Source of the DNA: Alphaproteobacteria bacterium
GTDB taxonomy: Bacteria > Pseudomonadota > Alphaproteobacteria > Paracaedibacterales > VGCI01
Reading direction: 5' to 3'
Length of the DNA: 64,000 bases
Assembly (NCBI GenBank): GCA_016870095.1
Contig: VGCI01000001.1
Location: forward strand, 124,001-188,000
This document shows, piece by piece, positions 55,411 through 64,000 of this stretch. The notes beneath the pieces were generated by a model. That model did no database searches. It saw only the letters and a list, made by a program, of their open reading frames with translations, and was not told where the DNA came from. Position 1 is the first letter of the stretch; each line of letters starts with the position of its first letter. A program made the translations under genes and the position numbers.

Positions 55411-55440
55411 AAGGCTAATTATTTTGTCGGAAATATATAT

Positions 55441-56088
55441 ATGCTATGTATTATAAATCCTTATAATAAAAAATTATTTGAAAGAGAGCTAAATGATTTT
55501 TTTAAGCTTCGAAAAGTTGTCTTGATTGATCAAAGAGGGTGGACACTCTCCTCTTATGATGGAAAAGAAATAGATGACTATGATCATGACCAAGCACATT
55601 ACCTGATTTATAGGGCACAACAGACCGGTGAAGTTCTGGGTGGGGTTCGTTTAACGCCCACATTAGCCCCTAATTTAACGCTTGATAAATTCTCGCATCT
55701 TATTGACTCCCCCATAGGGTTTACCCCGTCTCAAGAGATATGGGAAAGTAGCCGATTGGTAACGGTTAGGAGACAAGAAACAACTTCCAAAAGAATTTTG
55801 AAAGATATAACGCTCTCATTGTTTATTGGTATGGTTGAATATGGGCTGTATCAGAATATTCATTCCCTTCTTATGCTAACAGAAATACGCTTAGAGAGAA
55901 TAGGGCGGATGGTGCAATGGCACTTAAAGCGTCTCGGACCGGTGGAAGTGGTGGGAAATACATTTGCTGTCGTGGGGCTGGCGGACGTATCTGAAATGAC
56001 AAAAAAACATATACGAGATAGTGGTAATTTTTGGAAGCCTGTATTTTGGCAACAAAACCACAACTCTTTCAAAAACCTCTCTCCTTAA
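55441..56088 (+). CDS. luxI: LuxI-family acyl-homoserine-lactone synthase
   Basis: A 215-residue autoinducer synthase making acyl-homoserine lactones from SAM and acyl-ACP in the cytoplasm. Invariant LuxI residues are in place: Arg24 (KLRK), Trp34 (RGW), Glu43, Asp46 and Asp48 (EIDDYD), Arg70 (GGVRLTPT), Glu102 and Arg105 (WESSR). The later FIGMVEYGLYQNI and GPVEVVGN fit the family. The acyl chain cannot be predicted. GGAA lies 9 bases before the ATG. A hairpin terminator overlaps the stop codon. Confidence 0.95.
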   Translation: MLCIINPYNKKLFERELNDFFKLRKVVLIDQRGWTLSSYDGKEIDDYDHDQAHYLIYRAQQTGEVLGGVRLTPTLAPNLTLDKFSHLIDSPIGFTPSQEIWESSRLVTVRRQETTSKRILKDITLSLFIGMVEYGLYQNIHSLLMLTEIRLERIGRMVQWHLKRLGPVEVVGNTFAVVGLADVSEMTKKHIRDSGNFWKPVFWQQNHNSFKNLSP

Positions 56089-56098
56089 GGGGGAGAGG
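56076..56098 (+). terminator. Hairpin terminator at the end of luxI
   Basis: CCTCTC (56076-56081) pairs with GAGAGG (56093-56098), with further CC/GG pairs inside; the loop contains the luxI stop TAA (56086-56088). A T-rich stretch (CATAATTTTATAATTATTT) follows. Moderate rho-independent terminator. Confidence 0.6.
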
Positions 56099-56122
56099 CA
56101 TAATTTTATAATTATTTAAAGA

Positions 56123-56610
56123 CTATAAACTTGAATCAATATCATTTTGTGCGGGTATATTATTGGTAATTGTATTAAGAGCAACTCTTGTATACCTAGG
56201 GTTAAAGTTTTTCAGTTGACTTAAATGTTCCTCTATACGCTCTTGAAGAGCATACAACATTGCTTTTGAACCCGTTTTGTCGACACAAGGAAATAATTTA
56301 AAGCTAAAAGGTCGACACCAAGGCCAAGATACCGGTGCACCAACTTCAAGCCAACTACCAAACTTGGTTAGATAGAAATCAAAATTTTGTGCCGTTGCTG
56401 GCCAAACGGTGCCCATAAGAAAAGTGGAGATTAAGAAGGTTTGAAGAGGAACATTAGTGATTCCATACGTTTGTGCTAATAACTTTGTTAAATATTCTTC
56501 TAAGGTTATGTTGAAATATATTAGTGTACTCCATCGGGCAATAAGAGGGAAAACGCGATCAATACAAGAACCAGCTATGTAACTTAAGCCACTGGAATCT
56601 GATCCACAAC
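56123..56610 (-). pseudogene. Displaced C-terminal part of the membrane protein gene
   Basis: The frame that ends at 56123 is open all the way back past 56611 into the preceding gene, with no ATG, GTG or TTG before the ATG at 56416. It encodes hydrophobic segments (FNITLEEYLTKLL, LQTFLISTFLMG) then GSWLEVGAPVSWPWC and a helical tail of ERIEEHLSQL. Adding one T to the T7 run (A7 at 56631-56637 on the + strand) fuses it with the 444-residue protein into one of about 607 residues. If the split is real, it may be translated only from 56416 as 97 residues. Confidence 0.7.
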
Positions 56611-57945
56611 TTATCTGCGACCGATAGAGGAAAAAAATTGTTGAAGTTCTTTAACTGTTAAGGGAATTTCTCGTATGCATGAGGCTTCAAGGAATAATAA
56701 GGAAAGGGCCGTTGTTACACCACCGACTGTCTTAGCAACGATTGGTGAAGCCCCACAAATTTCAGCGGCTTGTTCAACGAGGGCAAAGGTTATCAAAGGT
56801 TTTAGGACAAGGCTTGATATTTGTAAAACGGGTCCGAGAGTATTGGCTGCTACCGTGCTTACCCGTGCCCATGATTTTTGAAAATAACTCAACTTGTCTG
56901 CCGCTTTTACCTCCCCTAAAAGAACTTCTTCAAATTTGTACTGTGGAGCCGATTCTCCTACATTACTTATAGCGCGACCCGCTTCGGGACCCGACTCCTC
57001 CTGCTGCCCGAGGGGAGCTAATAAATGTTGTCTTTCGCCATCTTGTACACTCCCAGTTGCCGCAATTTGTTTTTCATATATATTAAATGCTTGTCCCACA
57101 GCTCTAACCTCGGGTGTTAACCCCTTGTCTTGAATAAGAAGCATGGTCTCTTGGCCGAGTTTAAGAATTCTCTCTTGCTCTTCTCTTTCTTCTTTTGTTC
57201 GAGTTCCAATATAAGGAATATCATTTGGATTATTGCTTGGACCAAAGATGGCAAGTTTGAGGGCTGCTATAGAACAAAACCCCATTACCAATCCCCAAGG
57301 GGTTACAGGCCCCCAATGGACGTTTCCCCACGTATCAACTTTATCTTCTAAAGCCAGAAAATAACCAAGCATTAAACCTGACCAAAAAGCCACTTGCGTA
57401 ATTTTCGTTGGAAGACTGTAAATTAACCGCTCCAGTCTGGATTTCTGACGCTCGTTAGTAATAAGTTGTGCAGCCAATATTTCTGGTGTTAGTCGTTTTA
57501 AACCGTTAACAACACCATCAAAAGTTGCCTTACTACCCACGCCTACAGGTATCAACGCTACACCAGCAACAATGACCCATACCAAAGAACTATCTTGCGG
57601 CACATTATTTAACAGCCCCAAAAGAAAAAGACTTTCCATGCCGCTGGGAATAAGAGATTGAGCACTTAAAACTGAGGCTAAAGCTGCTGCAACCCCTGCA
57701 GCGGCTTTAGTTCCTTGTTCGGGCAGATTACCTAAATTTCGTACTGTATTTCTTAGAGCATTTTCAATCTTAGTTTTGTCTGTTTCATTTGTAATATTTA
57801 ATGCAGTCTGAATGGGTAATTCTCCCCTATGATTTTGGGGGTATTGAAGGTGAGGGTCTTCATCATCAAGCGCACTACAGGGAAAAGTTGAAATGAGGGA
57901 TAATACTAAGAAAAGACAAAAAACAAATTTTTTACCCTGTAGCAT
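56611..57945 (-). CDS. Exported or membrane protein of unknown function
   Basis: A 444-residue protein with an N-terminal signal peptide (hydrophobic residues 8-25, Cys-Ser-Ala then acidic DDEDP). Several hydrophobic segments follow (about residues 82-115, 121-140, 185-200, 218-235, 385-420), some rich in Ala and Gly, separated by polar Gln/Glu-rich stretches. No family is recognised. AGAGGAAA lies 8 bases before the ATG. It ends at TAA directly after a T7 run, and its frame-shifted continuation stays open for another 160 codons, so this may be a truncated product. It lies 192 bp after the giant LRR gene on the same strand. Confidence 0.65.
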   Translation of the reverse strand: MLQGKKFVFCLFLVLSLISTFPCSALDDEDPHLQYPQNHRGELPIQTALNITNETDKTKIENALRNTVRNLGNLPEQGTKAAAGVAAALASVLSAQSLIPSGMESLFLLGLLNNVPQDSSLVWVIVAGVALIPVGVGSKATFDGVVNGLKRLTPEILAAQLITNERQKSRLERLIYSLPTKITQVAFWSGLMLGYFLALEDKVDTWGNVHWGPVTPWGLVMGFCSIAALKLAIFGPSNNPNDIPYIGTRTKEEREEQERILKLGQETMLLIQDKGLTPEVRAVGQAFNIYEKQIAATGSVQDGERQHLLAPLGQQEESGPEAGRAISNVGESAPQYKFEEVLLGEVKAADKLSYFQKSWARVSTVAANTLGPVLQISSLVLKPLITFALVEQAAEICGASPIVAKTVGGVTTALSLLFLEASCIREIPLTVKELQQFFSSIGRR

Positions 57946-58137
57946 ATTGATTTCCTCTTTTTTTCTTATGACTTAGTGGTTTTTTAACTCTACCCTTCTT
58001 TATGTAATATCAAGTTTGAGAAGGGGAGATAATGATAGTTAAACCATAATCATTTTAGCTAATTGTGGCAACAAATTTCAGCAAATTAATGATTAAATAA
58101 CTTTAAGATTTAACTAATTGAATTTATATAATAATTA

Positions 58138-61100
58138 TTATTTTTCTTTTTGAGGGGTAAAAAATACATTATCGGTATTTTTATAACTTTTTAATAGGTT
58201 AGACGGAATGTTGTTCCATCTGTAATCTTGCTTCGTAAGATGGCGTAAATTGCCAAGAGCGGGTAATTGAGTTAGTAGATTGCCAGATAAGTCAAGACGT
58301 GAGAGACGAAGGCAATTTAAAAGAAGCTGTAAATTAGATTGATTTGTTAAGGCATTGTTAGCCAGGTTGAGACATTCTAAATCGGTAAATTTAAGATTTT
58401 GATCAGATGTAAATAAACCGCTAAGAGAATCCAATTTATTACCGGTTATAGCGAGGTGAGTTAATCTGGGGAGACGGGGTAAGTCAGCAAGAATTTGGGG
58501 TCGTTTATTATTGTCTAATGTTAAATCCCCAAGGTTTACAAATTGCCCCAATCTACTTAAAAACTCTGGGGGCGGGCAAAAATTTGTAATTTCTAAGCGC
58601 TTGAGACTGGGCGCAAGATTGGTCACATTATGAAAAGCAAGTGTATATGGAACAGTCCCCTCAGGAAAACCAAATTTTAAGGCAAAAAGTACCTTAAAAG
58701 CTATGGCTCTTGGGGCATAGGGTGATTGTATCATAGCGAAGACTTTATCACTAAGAGATACATGTCCTTCATTTCTTAAACTCAGCGTTTTATTCCAATG
58801 ATTTTCGCCAAGACGGTGTAAAAGAGAAATCAAGAGATCTAAGTCGCAATGTGTTTGCTGAACACGTTCTCCTAATCTGCGTATCAGAACATCTCCCTCA
58901 CCTAAAAGTTCATCTTCTCTCTGAATACAGGGACCATCAGGGGTATTAACGAATTGCGCTAGATTTGGTAAGGGAACAAGATTCGCATAACTATCTATAA
59001 GTAATTGAGGGTTAGGAACTTCACCCGAAGTAATTTTACCCCTCAAACTATGAAGGAAATTAGGAGAAATTAAAAGTCTGATATCTGGCCAGCCTTGCCC
59101 CCGACTTTGATTGTTTAAAAAGTCTGTCAATAAACCAGGGACCGGACTTAAACGTGGATGGGCGTGACAAAAAGTATTACTGACATCGAGACTTTGGAGT
59201 TGAGTAAGTACATGCAATGGGCGTGGGTTATGAAGAGGATTATTGCCAATGTTTAAAGTGGTCAGAGAACTTAAACTTCCCAGAAGCTGCATAACACTAT
59301 CTAAGGATCTTAACTGGTTGCTGCTAATATCAAGCTCTGTTAACCGAGTTTCAGCGCTCAACGGTTGTTGGAGGTAACCTGTTCTTGCGTGTAAAGCGAC
59401 ACAATCACTTAAAAGTCTTACATCACCTGCAGTTCCTGAGACTGCAAAACTATTACTTTGGGGTCTTGCCAATGTAATGGCTTTACCTGCGCGCAATGTT
59501 AGGGCCATTTGTAAAATGGGGAGGGGGGCCTGCAATCCTAAAAGTCCCTCGATAATATTACCATGGCTCCATAAATTAGGACTAATTCTATTAAGATTAA
59601 TATGAAATGACCGAACAATATCTAAAACGTCTGAAACAATTTCGGGAGCATGGTCTGCAGGAACAAAACGCCTTAAAACCTCTGTTACGGCCTCATTGAG
59701 CCTCATGGGAGGGGAGTTTTCATCCTGCTCACGTGCATTATCCCACTTATCTAGGAAAGATTGAACGTTTGATTGGGGTGAGAGTCTATAAGTTGTATCT
59801 AAGTCTGACTCTTTGCCTTCAATAGGGTTCAGATCTTTAAGATTTTTTCGTTTTATGCGCTTAAGAAGAGTATCTTCGGGTTCTCTACGCTTGCGCATGT
59901 AATCAAGAAGCCCATCTAAAGTTTCCTGATGTCTGTTTGCTGGGTTTTTTGGTGACTTCGTACTGAAAGATCTTAACATTCTTTGGTTCATATAACAAAT
60001 GGCAGGATCGACAGTTGAAAAAATGTCTTCAAATGTTAGACATTCGTTAGAGGCAGCCAGTGTTTGAAGTCGAGTAAATTTTTTTAAAATAGAAACAATT
60101 AGCCAAGGATGAAATTGGATTTCAGGTGTGTGAGTTTTTAGTCCATTAAACCATTTCAATAAAAATAGCGGTACCACATGGTTTGCAAGGGTTGATCTAA
60201 CTCTTCTCGAAAGAGATTCAGAAGAATGCAATAGGGTTACGCAGGCTTCAGACCAGGATAGTAGATAATGATCCCCAACTTTTATATGAATTTCCCATGG
60301 ACCCCGTATTCCCAGTTGATTTGAAGCAAAACCCAAAGAGCCGGGATCTCGATCAGGGAGATTAGCAAGATTATCTAAACTATTATAAGAAGGTAAGAGC
60401 AACAAGTCACATACCGCCGTTAATAGCATATTTTCTTCTGGGCTTGATTCACTATATTTAGACCCCCGCATTAAGGCTCGAAATAAAAAACCAGGTATTT
60501 TTGATGTAGGGGAAGTTACGGCATTTAAGTTTAAAGATAGTATTGATGATCTTTTGACTCTGCTGCTTACTGCTTGAGGTTTGAGGAGAACACCTGCGTC
60601 ACCCAGCGCAATATTATAATTCTTTCTTACGCTGGATTGGGCATTACGTAAAGCTTTCGCTTTTTCTTTTGCTGTGAAACCTTGAGTTACCATAAAATCC
60701 AATATGGCGGGTGGAATGATAAGAAAATGTTTGTCTGCAATATCTTTTAAATGGGTATACCAACTTCGATTACAATGTGGGGGTAGTTCTCCAATACTGC
60801 ACAATTGTCCAATAATGGCAAGTGTTGCAGAGTTTTCCATTGATGATAAATTGGCTCTTACGCACAAATCCTGGGCCAGCGTGGCAACAGGATGTGTCTT
60901 TTCTAAAACCGCAGCGACATAATCGGGTAATCTTGTTTGGAGAACAGGGGTAGATTCCCAAGATACTGTTGAGGGGGCTAGAGGATTTTCAAGGGCTAAT
61001 GTTTCATAAAGATATTTTCTTTCCGCAGCATCTGATAATTCGCTATAGGCCTTATAACTTATTTTTGCTGTAAAAAAACCTGTACGATTGGCCCAATTAA

Positions 61101-63999
61101 AATACTTTCTATAAAAAGGTTGTAACTTTTCAGGTACGCTTGCTCTTAAAATATCTTCAAATGTTAAAAGTTTAACATCTTCTCCTGACTCTTCTTCGTC
61201 ATTTTCTTCATCATTTTTTGTAGCACTTCCTAAAGCCTTTCTTGCAGCCTTTTGAAAAGCCTGTCTGTTGCGTTTAGCCGCGCTAAGGCATAGTTCAGTT
61301 GTCTGACGAATCCAATTCAATTCCTGTGAAGAATAAGGGGGATTTTCTCCCAATGCTTCCATTTGTCCGCAAATGGCTTTCAATTGATTTGTTTGTACAG
61401 GCATAAACTTTTTAAAGAATTTTATAGGGTAATTATTCCCGATCTTTTTTTCGGCTCTAGCTTTAAAAACTTCATAAATAACTGCCTCCTGGGGCTCTAA
61501 AACTTTATGAAGCTGGGCATAAGTAATAGTAGGATTCTTCAGTAAGTCAACCATTCTATGAAATCTGGAGATTAAACGATCAATACTATGAGGGGGAAAT
61601 AGCATGGATAGTCCTAATGCGCGCGCAACGGATAAATCTTGGTCTATATCATTTGCCAGCTCATCTTGGATATTATTTAGCCCATAGTCTTGAGTAAGCT
61701 TACTAAGAGTTATATGATATTCTGTTAAAGTCTGTAGCCAATTGGCACAAATTAATTCAATATTGTTGTTCGTGAAATCCCTTTTTACCTCTTCAGGAAT
61801 AACCTCATAAGCTCCGGGAAGTAAATAGAGGGCGTTATGTCCAACAAAGAGGTGAGAATCTCTTACTTCACTTTGGTCATCATCCTGATAGTTTTGAAAA
61901 GCAGGACATTGAAAAGGAGTAAATCCAACTCTTTTTAACGCTAATTTTCCCTCTTGGGGCTCAAGAACATAGTCGATACTTGCGACTTTTGATTGGGTAA
62001 GCACGCTAAATAAAGTTGCTTGACCATAACTACGGGGGCAGAGTTCGTTTACAGATTTCTCTGCGTTGCAAACTTGCGCCCACCATGCATGTAATGAAAG
62101 ACTCGATGGAGTCCTTTGGGCCATGACAAAATTATGACTATATCTGACAGGCCACTCATCCTGGTGGCCCAAATAATCAAGGCATACATCTGCTTGTTTT
62201 CTATTTCCTAAAGATTTAGGGGGCTTTATAGTGCGTATATTCTCAATCGCTAAAAATAAAGAAGGAGCTGATTGAATGCCAAATAAAGCCTCTAAAATTT
62301 CTAAGGCAATTTTCTGATCAATTTGAGATGGATAAGTTTCTCTAACGGAGTATTGGAGACCATCTCGAGTGTGAATCAAAGCGACTGTGGACTGTTCAGC
62401 CTTTTCTGGTACTCCAAAGCAAAGAGGCCCATTAGATTTTAAAGAACAGACTTTATAGGCAACGGTTTGAGGTATTCTCCTTAAAGGCTGGCTATGCATT
62501 AAAAGATGGGCAGGAGGAAGGAGCAATTCTCTTGTTTTGTCACTGGAAGTCATAAGAGATTCTTTAAAAGAATTACAATGTCCAAAATATTCATCTAATG
62601 GGTCTAAAATAAATTTAATATTTCTTAAGTAGTTAAACTTTTCCTTGAATCTTCTTCTTTTTTCCCCCCAGGTTTCTGATTTTTCAAAAGCTGCTTTAAA
62701 TTTAGCAATAAAAATTTGATTCTTTTCACTTCCGTCTCTCAAAACCCTGATTTCTGGACTATTTTCCTTTTGGGCAATTTTATCAGATGCAGGCAAAGAA
62801 CTCGATTTTTCGACATCATACTGCCCATTATCGTCATCATTATCGAATTGTTGACGAGTGGAAAGACTTGTTCTGGGGGCTGTTGAATGTCGCCGAGACA
62901 TCACCAAACGAGGTTCGGAGGAAGCATATTGAAGGGATGTTGGTGAGGCGGTGACTGCTTTAGAAGATGTTGAACTCGATCTCACAAGGCCAAGTGGGGC
63001 AGTATCATCTGGTGCAGGTGACGAACGAGGCGATGCAGCAAAAGCCTGTGTAAAGGAACTAAAGCGTGGAGTCCCAATGGGTGTATTTGAATCCCTGGGT
63101 GTGGAAATGGCCTGAGAAAAAGCTGGTAATTCAGCCGGCGCACTTTTCGTTAATTTATCCAATGCTGTTTTTATAGGATTGTGATTATCCAAAAAATAAT
63201 CTTTATAGTTTGCATTTGATAGATCTGAATAGTTTTGAGGGATACTTGACTCAGGTACTAATTTATTAAAAGATTCCCAAAGAATTTCCCAAAGAAGTTT
63301 GGCTCTATTTTCATATATTATCATTAATTCTTTTTGCGTTGTTTCCAAATAGGCTAAGGTTTCTGGCATAGAGGCTTGTGTGGTCGCCAACTCTCGATTC
63401 AGCCTTTCTTGTGACTCTCGAAAATGAGACAATTGATTATGGAAATAAAGAAACTGGTCAAAGATCTCTTTAAGGTCGCTTGGTGTTAACTTAAAATCAG
63501 CAAGTTGCGTAGAAATTTTTTCAAAAAACCGATCCCATTCCGCTTGAAACCATATCATTTGGTTGACAACTGTATGAATTGTCTCTGCATGAGCAACGAT
63601 CGCCTCCCACTTTTCTCCGCACTGTTTAAGGGGGGCAATTTTATCAGATAATGGTCTAAGATTTTCTAAACTTAAAGACCCACTTAGAGCCTGGGCTTGC
63701 TGTTCTGTGAAACACTGTTCCGGCGGAACAATTAATGCTACATGAGGCATAAATTCATCACGAAAGGGGTCAGATGTTGCGGGAGGTGATGTTTCGAGAC
63801 GCGTAAGTTTTTCGTGAATTTTTTTTTGAACTTCCCGTGCCGTATCGATTTTTGCCGATAAAGACGTTATGACTTCTTTTTGAAGGTCCTCAATGGCCTT
63901 TTCTGCTTTAAGGGTTCTGTGTGCATAGAGTTGCTCGAAATCCTGGCTTGCTAGGATACTATGGGTAAAAAATATGAAAATAAAGGCTAAAATTCTCAT
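58138..63999 (-). CDS. Giant exported protein with C-terminal leucine-rich repeats
   Basis: A 1953-residue protein. A signal peptide (residues 1-17, ILAFIFIFFTHSILAS) is followed by a charged coiled-coil-like region (about 20-260) and a Ser/Pro/Thr-rich linker with Asp run (about 290-405). A large globular middle part (about 480-1540) has no recognised family, although VALIHTRDGLQYSVRE and an ATLFSVLTQ segment vaguely recall kinase-like folds. Leucine-rich repeats are clear at about 1545-1610 (LTELDISSNQLRSL, LTTLNIGNNPL, LQSLDVSN) and about 1825-1935 (LTHLAITGNKL, LECLNLANNAL, LSRLDLSGNLL). Probably a surface or secreted effector binding host proteins; inference. Confidence 0.75.
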   Translation of the reverse strand: MRILAFIFIFFTHSILASQDFEQLYAHRTLKAEKAIEDLQKEVITSLSAKIDTAREVQKKIHEKLTRLETSPPATSDPFRDEFMPHVALIVPPEQCFTEQQAQALSGSLSLENLRPLSDKIAPLKQCGEKWEAIVAHAETIHTVVNQMIWFQAEWDRFFEKISTQLADFKLTPSDLKEIFDQFLYFHNQLSHFRESQERLNRELATTQASMPETLAYLETTQKELMIIYENRAKLLWEILWESFNKLVPESSIPQNYSDLSNANYKDYFLDNHNPIKTALDKLTKSAPAELPAFSQAISTPRDSNTPIGTPRFSSFTQAFAASPRSSPAPDDTAPLGLVRSSSTSSKAVTASPTSLQYASSEPRLVMSRRHSTAPRTSLSTRQQFDNDDDNGQYDVEKSSSLPASDKIAQKENSPEIRVLRDGSEKNQIFIAKFKAAFEKSETWGEKRRRFKEKFNYLRNIKFILDPLDEYFGHCNSFKESLMTSSDKTRELLLPPAHLLMHSQPLRRIPQTVAYKVCSLKSNGPLCFGVPEKAEQSTVALIHTRDGLQYSVRETYPSQIDQKIALEILEALFGIQSAPSLFLAIENIRTIKPPKSLGNRKQADVCLDYLGHQDEWPVRYSHNFVMAQRTPSSLSLHAWWAQVCNAEKSVNELCPRSYGQATLFSVLTQSKVASIDYVLEPQEGKLALKRVGFTPFQCPAFQNYQDDDQSEVRDSHLFVGHNALYLLPGAYEVIPEEVKRDFTNNNIELICANWLQTLTEYHITLSKLTQDYGLNNIQDELANDIDQDLSVARALGLSMLFPPHSIDRLISRFHRMVDLLKNPTITYAQLHKVLEPQEAVIYEVFKARAEKKIGNNYPIKFFKKFMPVQTNQLKAICGQMEALGENPPYSSQELNWIRQTTELCLSAAKRNRQAFQKAARKALGSATKNDEENDEEESGEDVKLLTFEDILRASVPEKLQPFYRKYFNWANRTGFFTAKISYKAYSELSDAAERKYLYETLALENPLAPSTVSWESTPVLQTRLPDYVAAVLEKTHPVATLAQDLCVRANLSSMENSATLAIIGQLCSIGELPPHCNRSWYTHLKDIADKHFLIIPPAILDFMVTQGFTAKEKAKALRNAQSSVRKNYNIALGDAGVLLKPQAVSSRVKRSSILSLNLNAVTSPTSKIPGFLFRALMRGSKYSESSPEENMLLTAVCDLLLLPSYNSLDNLANLPDRDPGSLGFASNQLGIRGPWEIHIKVGDHYLLSWSEACVTLLHSSESLSRRVRSTLANHVVPLFLLKWFNGLKTHTPEIQFHPWLIVSILKKFTRLQTLAASNECLTFEDIFSTVDPAICYMNQRMLRSFSTKSPKNPANRHQETLDGLLDYMRKRREPEDTLLKRIKRKNLKDLNPIEGKESDLDTTYRLSPQSNVQSFLDKWDNAREQDENSPPMRLNEAVTEVLRRFVPADHAPEIVSDVLDIVRSFHINLNRISPNLWSHGNIIEGLLGLQAPLPILQMALTLRAGKAITLARPQSNSFAVSGTAGDVRLLSDCVALHARTGYLQQPLSAETRLTELDISSNQLRSLDSVMQLLGSLSSLTTLNIGNNPLHNPRPLHVLTQLQSLDVSNTFCHAHPRLSPVPGLLTDFLNNQSRGQGWPDIRLLISPNFLHSLRGKITSGEVPNPQLLIDSYANLVPLPNLAQFVNTPDGPCIQREDELLGEGDVLIRRLGERVQQTHCDLDLLISLLHRLGENHWNKTLSLRNEGHVSLSDKVFAMIQSPYAPRAIAFKVLFALKFGFPEGTVPYTLAFHNVTNLAPSLKRLEITNFCPPPEFLSRLGQFVNLGDLTLDNNKRPQILADLPRLPRLTHLAITGNKLDSLSGLFTSDQNLKFTDLECLNLANNALTNQSNLQLLLNCLRLSRLDLSGNLLTQLPALGNLRHLTKQDYRWNNIPSNLLKSYKNTDNVFFTPQKEK

Positions 64000-64000
64000 T

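Noticed and set aside
61450-62550. Kinase domain in the giant LRR protein
   Set aside because: Some segments recall kinase-like folds, but the catalytic and metal-binding residues could not be placed, so it is not claimed.
1-64000. CRISPR array, prophage or insertion sequence
   Set aside because: No regularly spaced repeats, transposase, integrase or phage structural genes were seen.

Overview
The window reads as a low-GC alphaproteobacterial chromosome segment, roughly 35-40% GC by eye with several more AT-rich genes in the polysaccharide cluster. Housekeeping genes (ftsH, glmM, an alphaproteobacterial-type serC, purC-bolA-grxD, a TldD/TldE pair), the abundance of secreted unknown proteins and a giant leucine-rich-repeat protein suggest a host-associated lineage such as Holosporales. 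That placement is inference; no rRNA or other marker was compared.

Layout. 1-11.7 kb: tRNA-Asn, tldD-tldE, a convergent purC-bolA-grxD operon, an outer-membrane protein of the Gcw_chp type, and the ftsH-glmM-ogt-serC operon. 12-13.6 kb: a secreted unknown and a lipoprotein with a hydrolase-like Ser motif. 13.9-43.3 kb: one long surface-polysaccharide cluster, all on the + strand. It opens with a MarR-like regulator and an RfaH/NusG-like antiterminator, then an ABC flippase. A first sugar module (17.1-27.5 kb) has a SpsF-like cytidylyltransferase, oxidoreductase, aminotransferase, epimerase, acetyl- and formyltransferases, deacetylase, NeuB-like synthase, AsnB and a WbpG-like amidotransferase. 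A second module (30.4-35.0 kb) has an HpaI-type aldolase, KdsB-like cytidylyltransferase, 2-hydroxyacid dehydrogenase, epimerase, HAD phosphatase and a 6-phosphogluconolactonase-like protein. Glycosyltransferases, methyltransferases and a UDP-xylose synthase fill the rest. Most genes overlap by 1-20 bp, so it is probably one or a few very long transcripts, which fits an antiterminator at its head.

44-52 kb is accessory: a frameshifted LysR gene, an MHS-type transporter with its own LysR gene, an AbiE-type toxin-antitoxin pair whose toxin is frameshifted, a 48-residue conserved small protein, a cluster of TGTCGC motifs and tRNA-Arg. 52.3-56.1 kb is a quorum-sensing locus: a LuxI-type acyl-homoserine-lactone synthase diverges from a LuxR-type autoinducer-binding protein that has no DNA-binding domain and is translationally coupled to a RadC-like protein with an altered metal site; a lone HlyD-type protein follows. 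56.1-64 kb holds two exported proteins, one a frameshifted membrane protein and one of 1953 residues with C-terminal leucine-rich repeats.

The most unusual item is the receptor without a helix-turn-helix coupled to the RadC-like protein. A second theme is single-base losses, two of them in 7-base homopolymer runs, that split three otherwise well-preserved genes (LysR, AbiEii, membrane protein); these could be assembly errors, phase-variable switches or recent decay.
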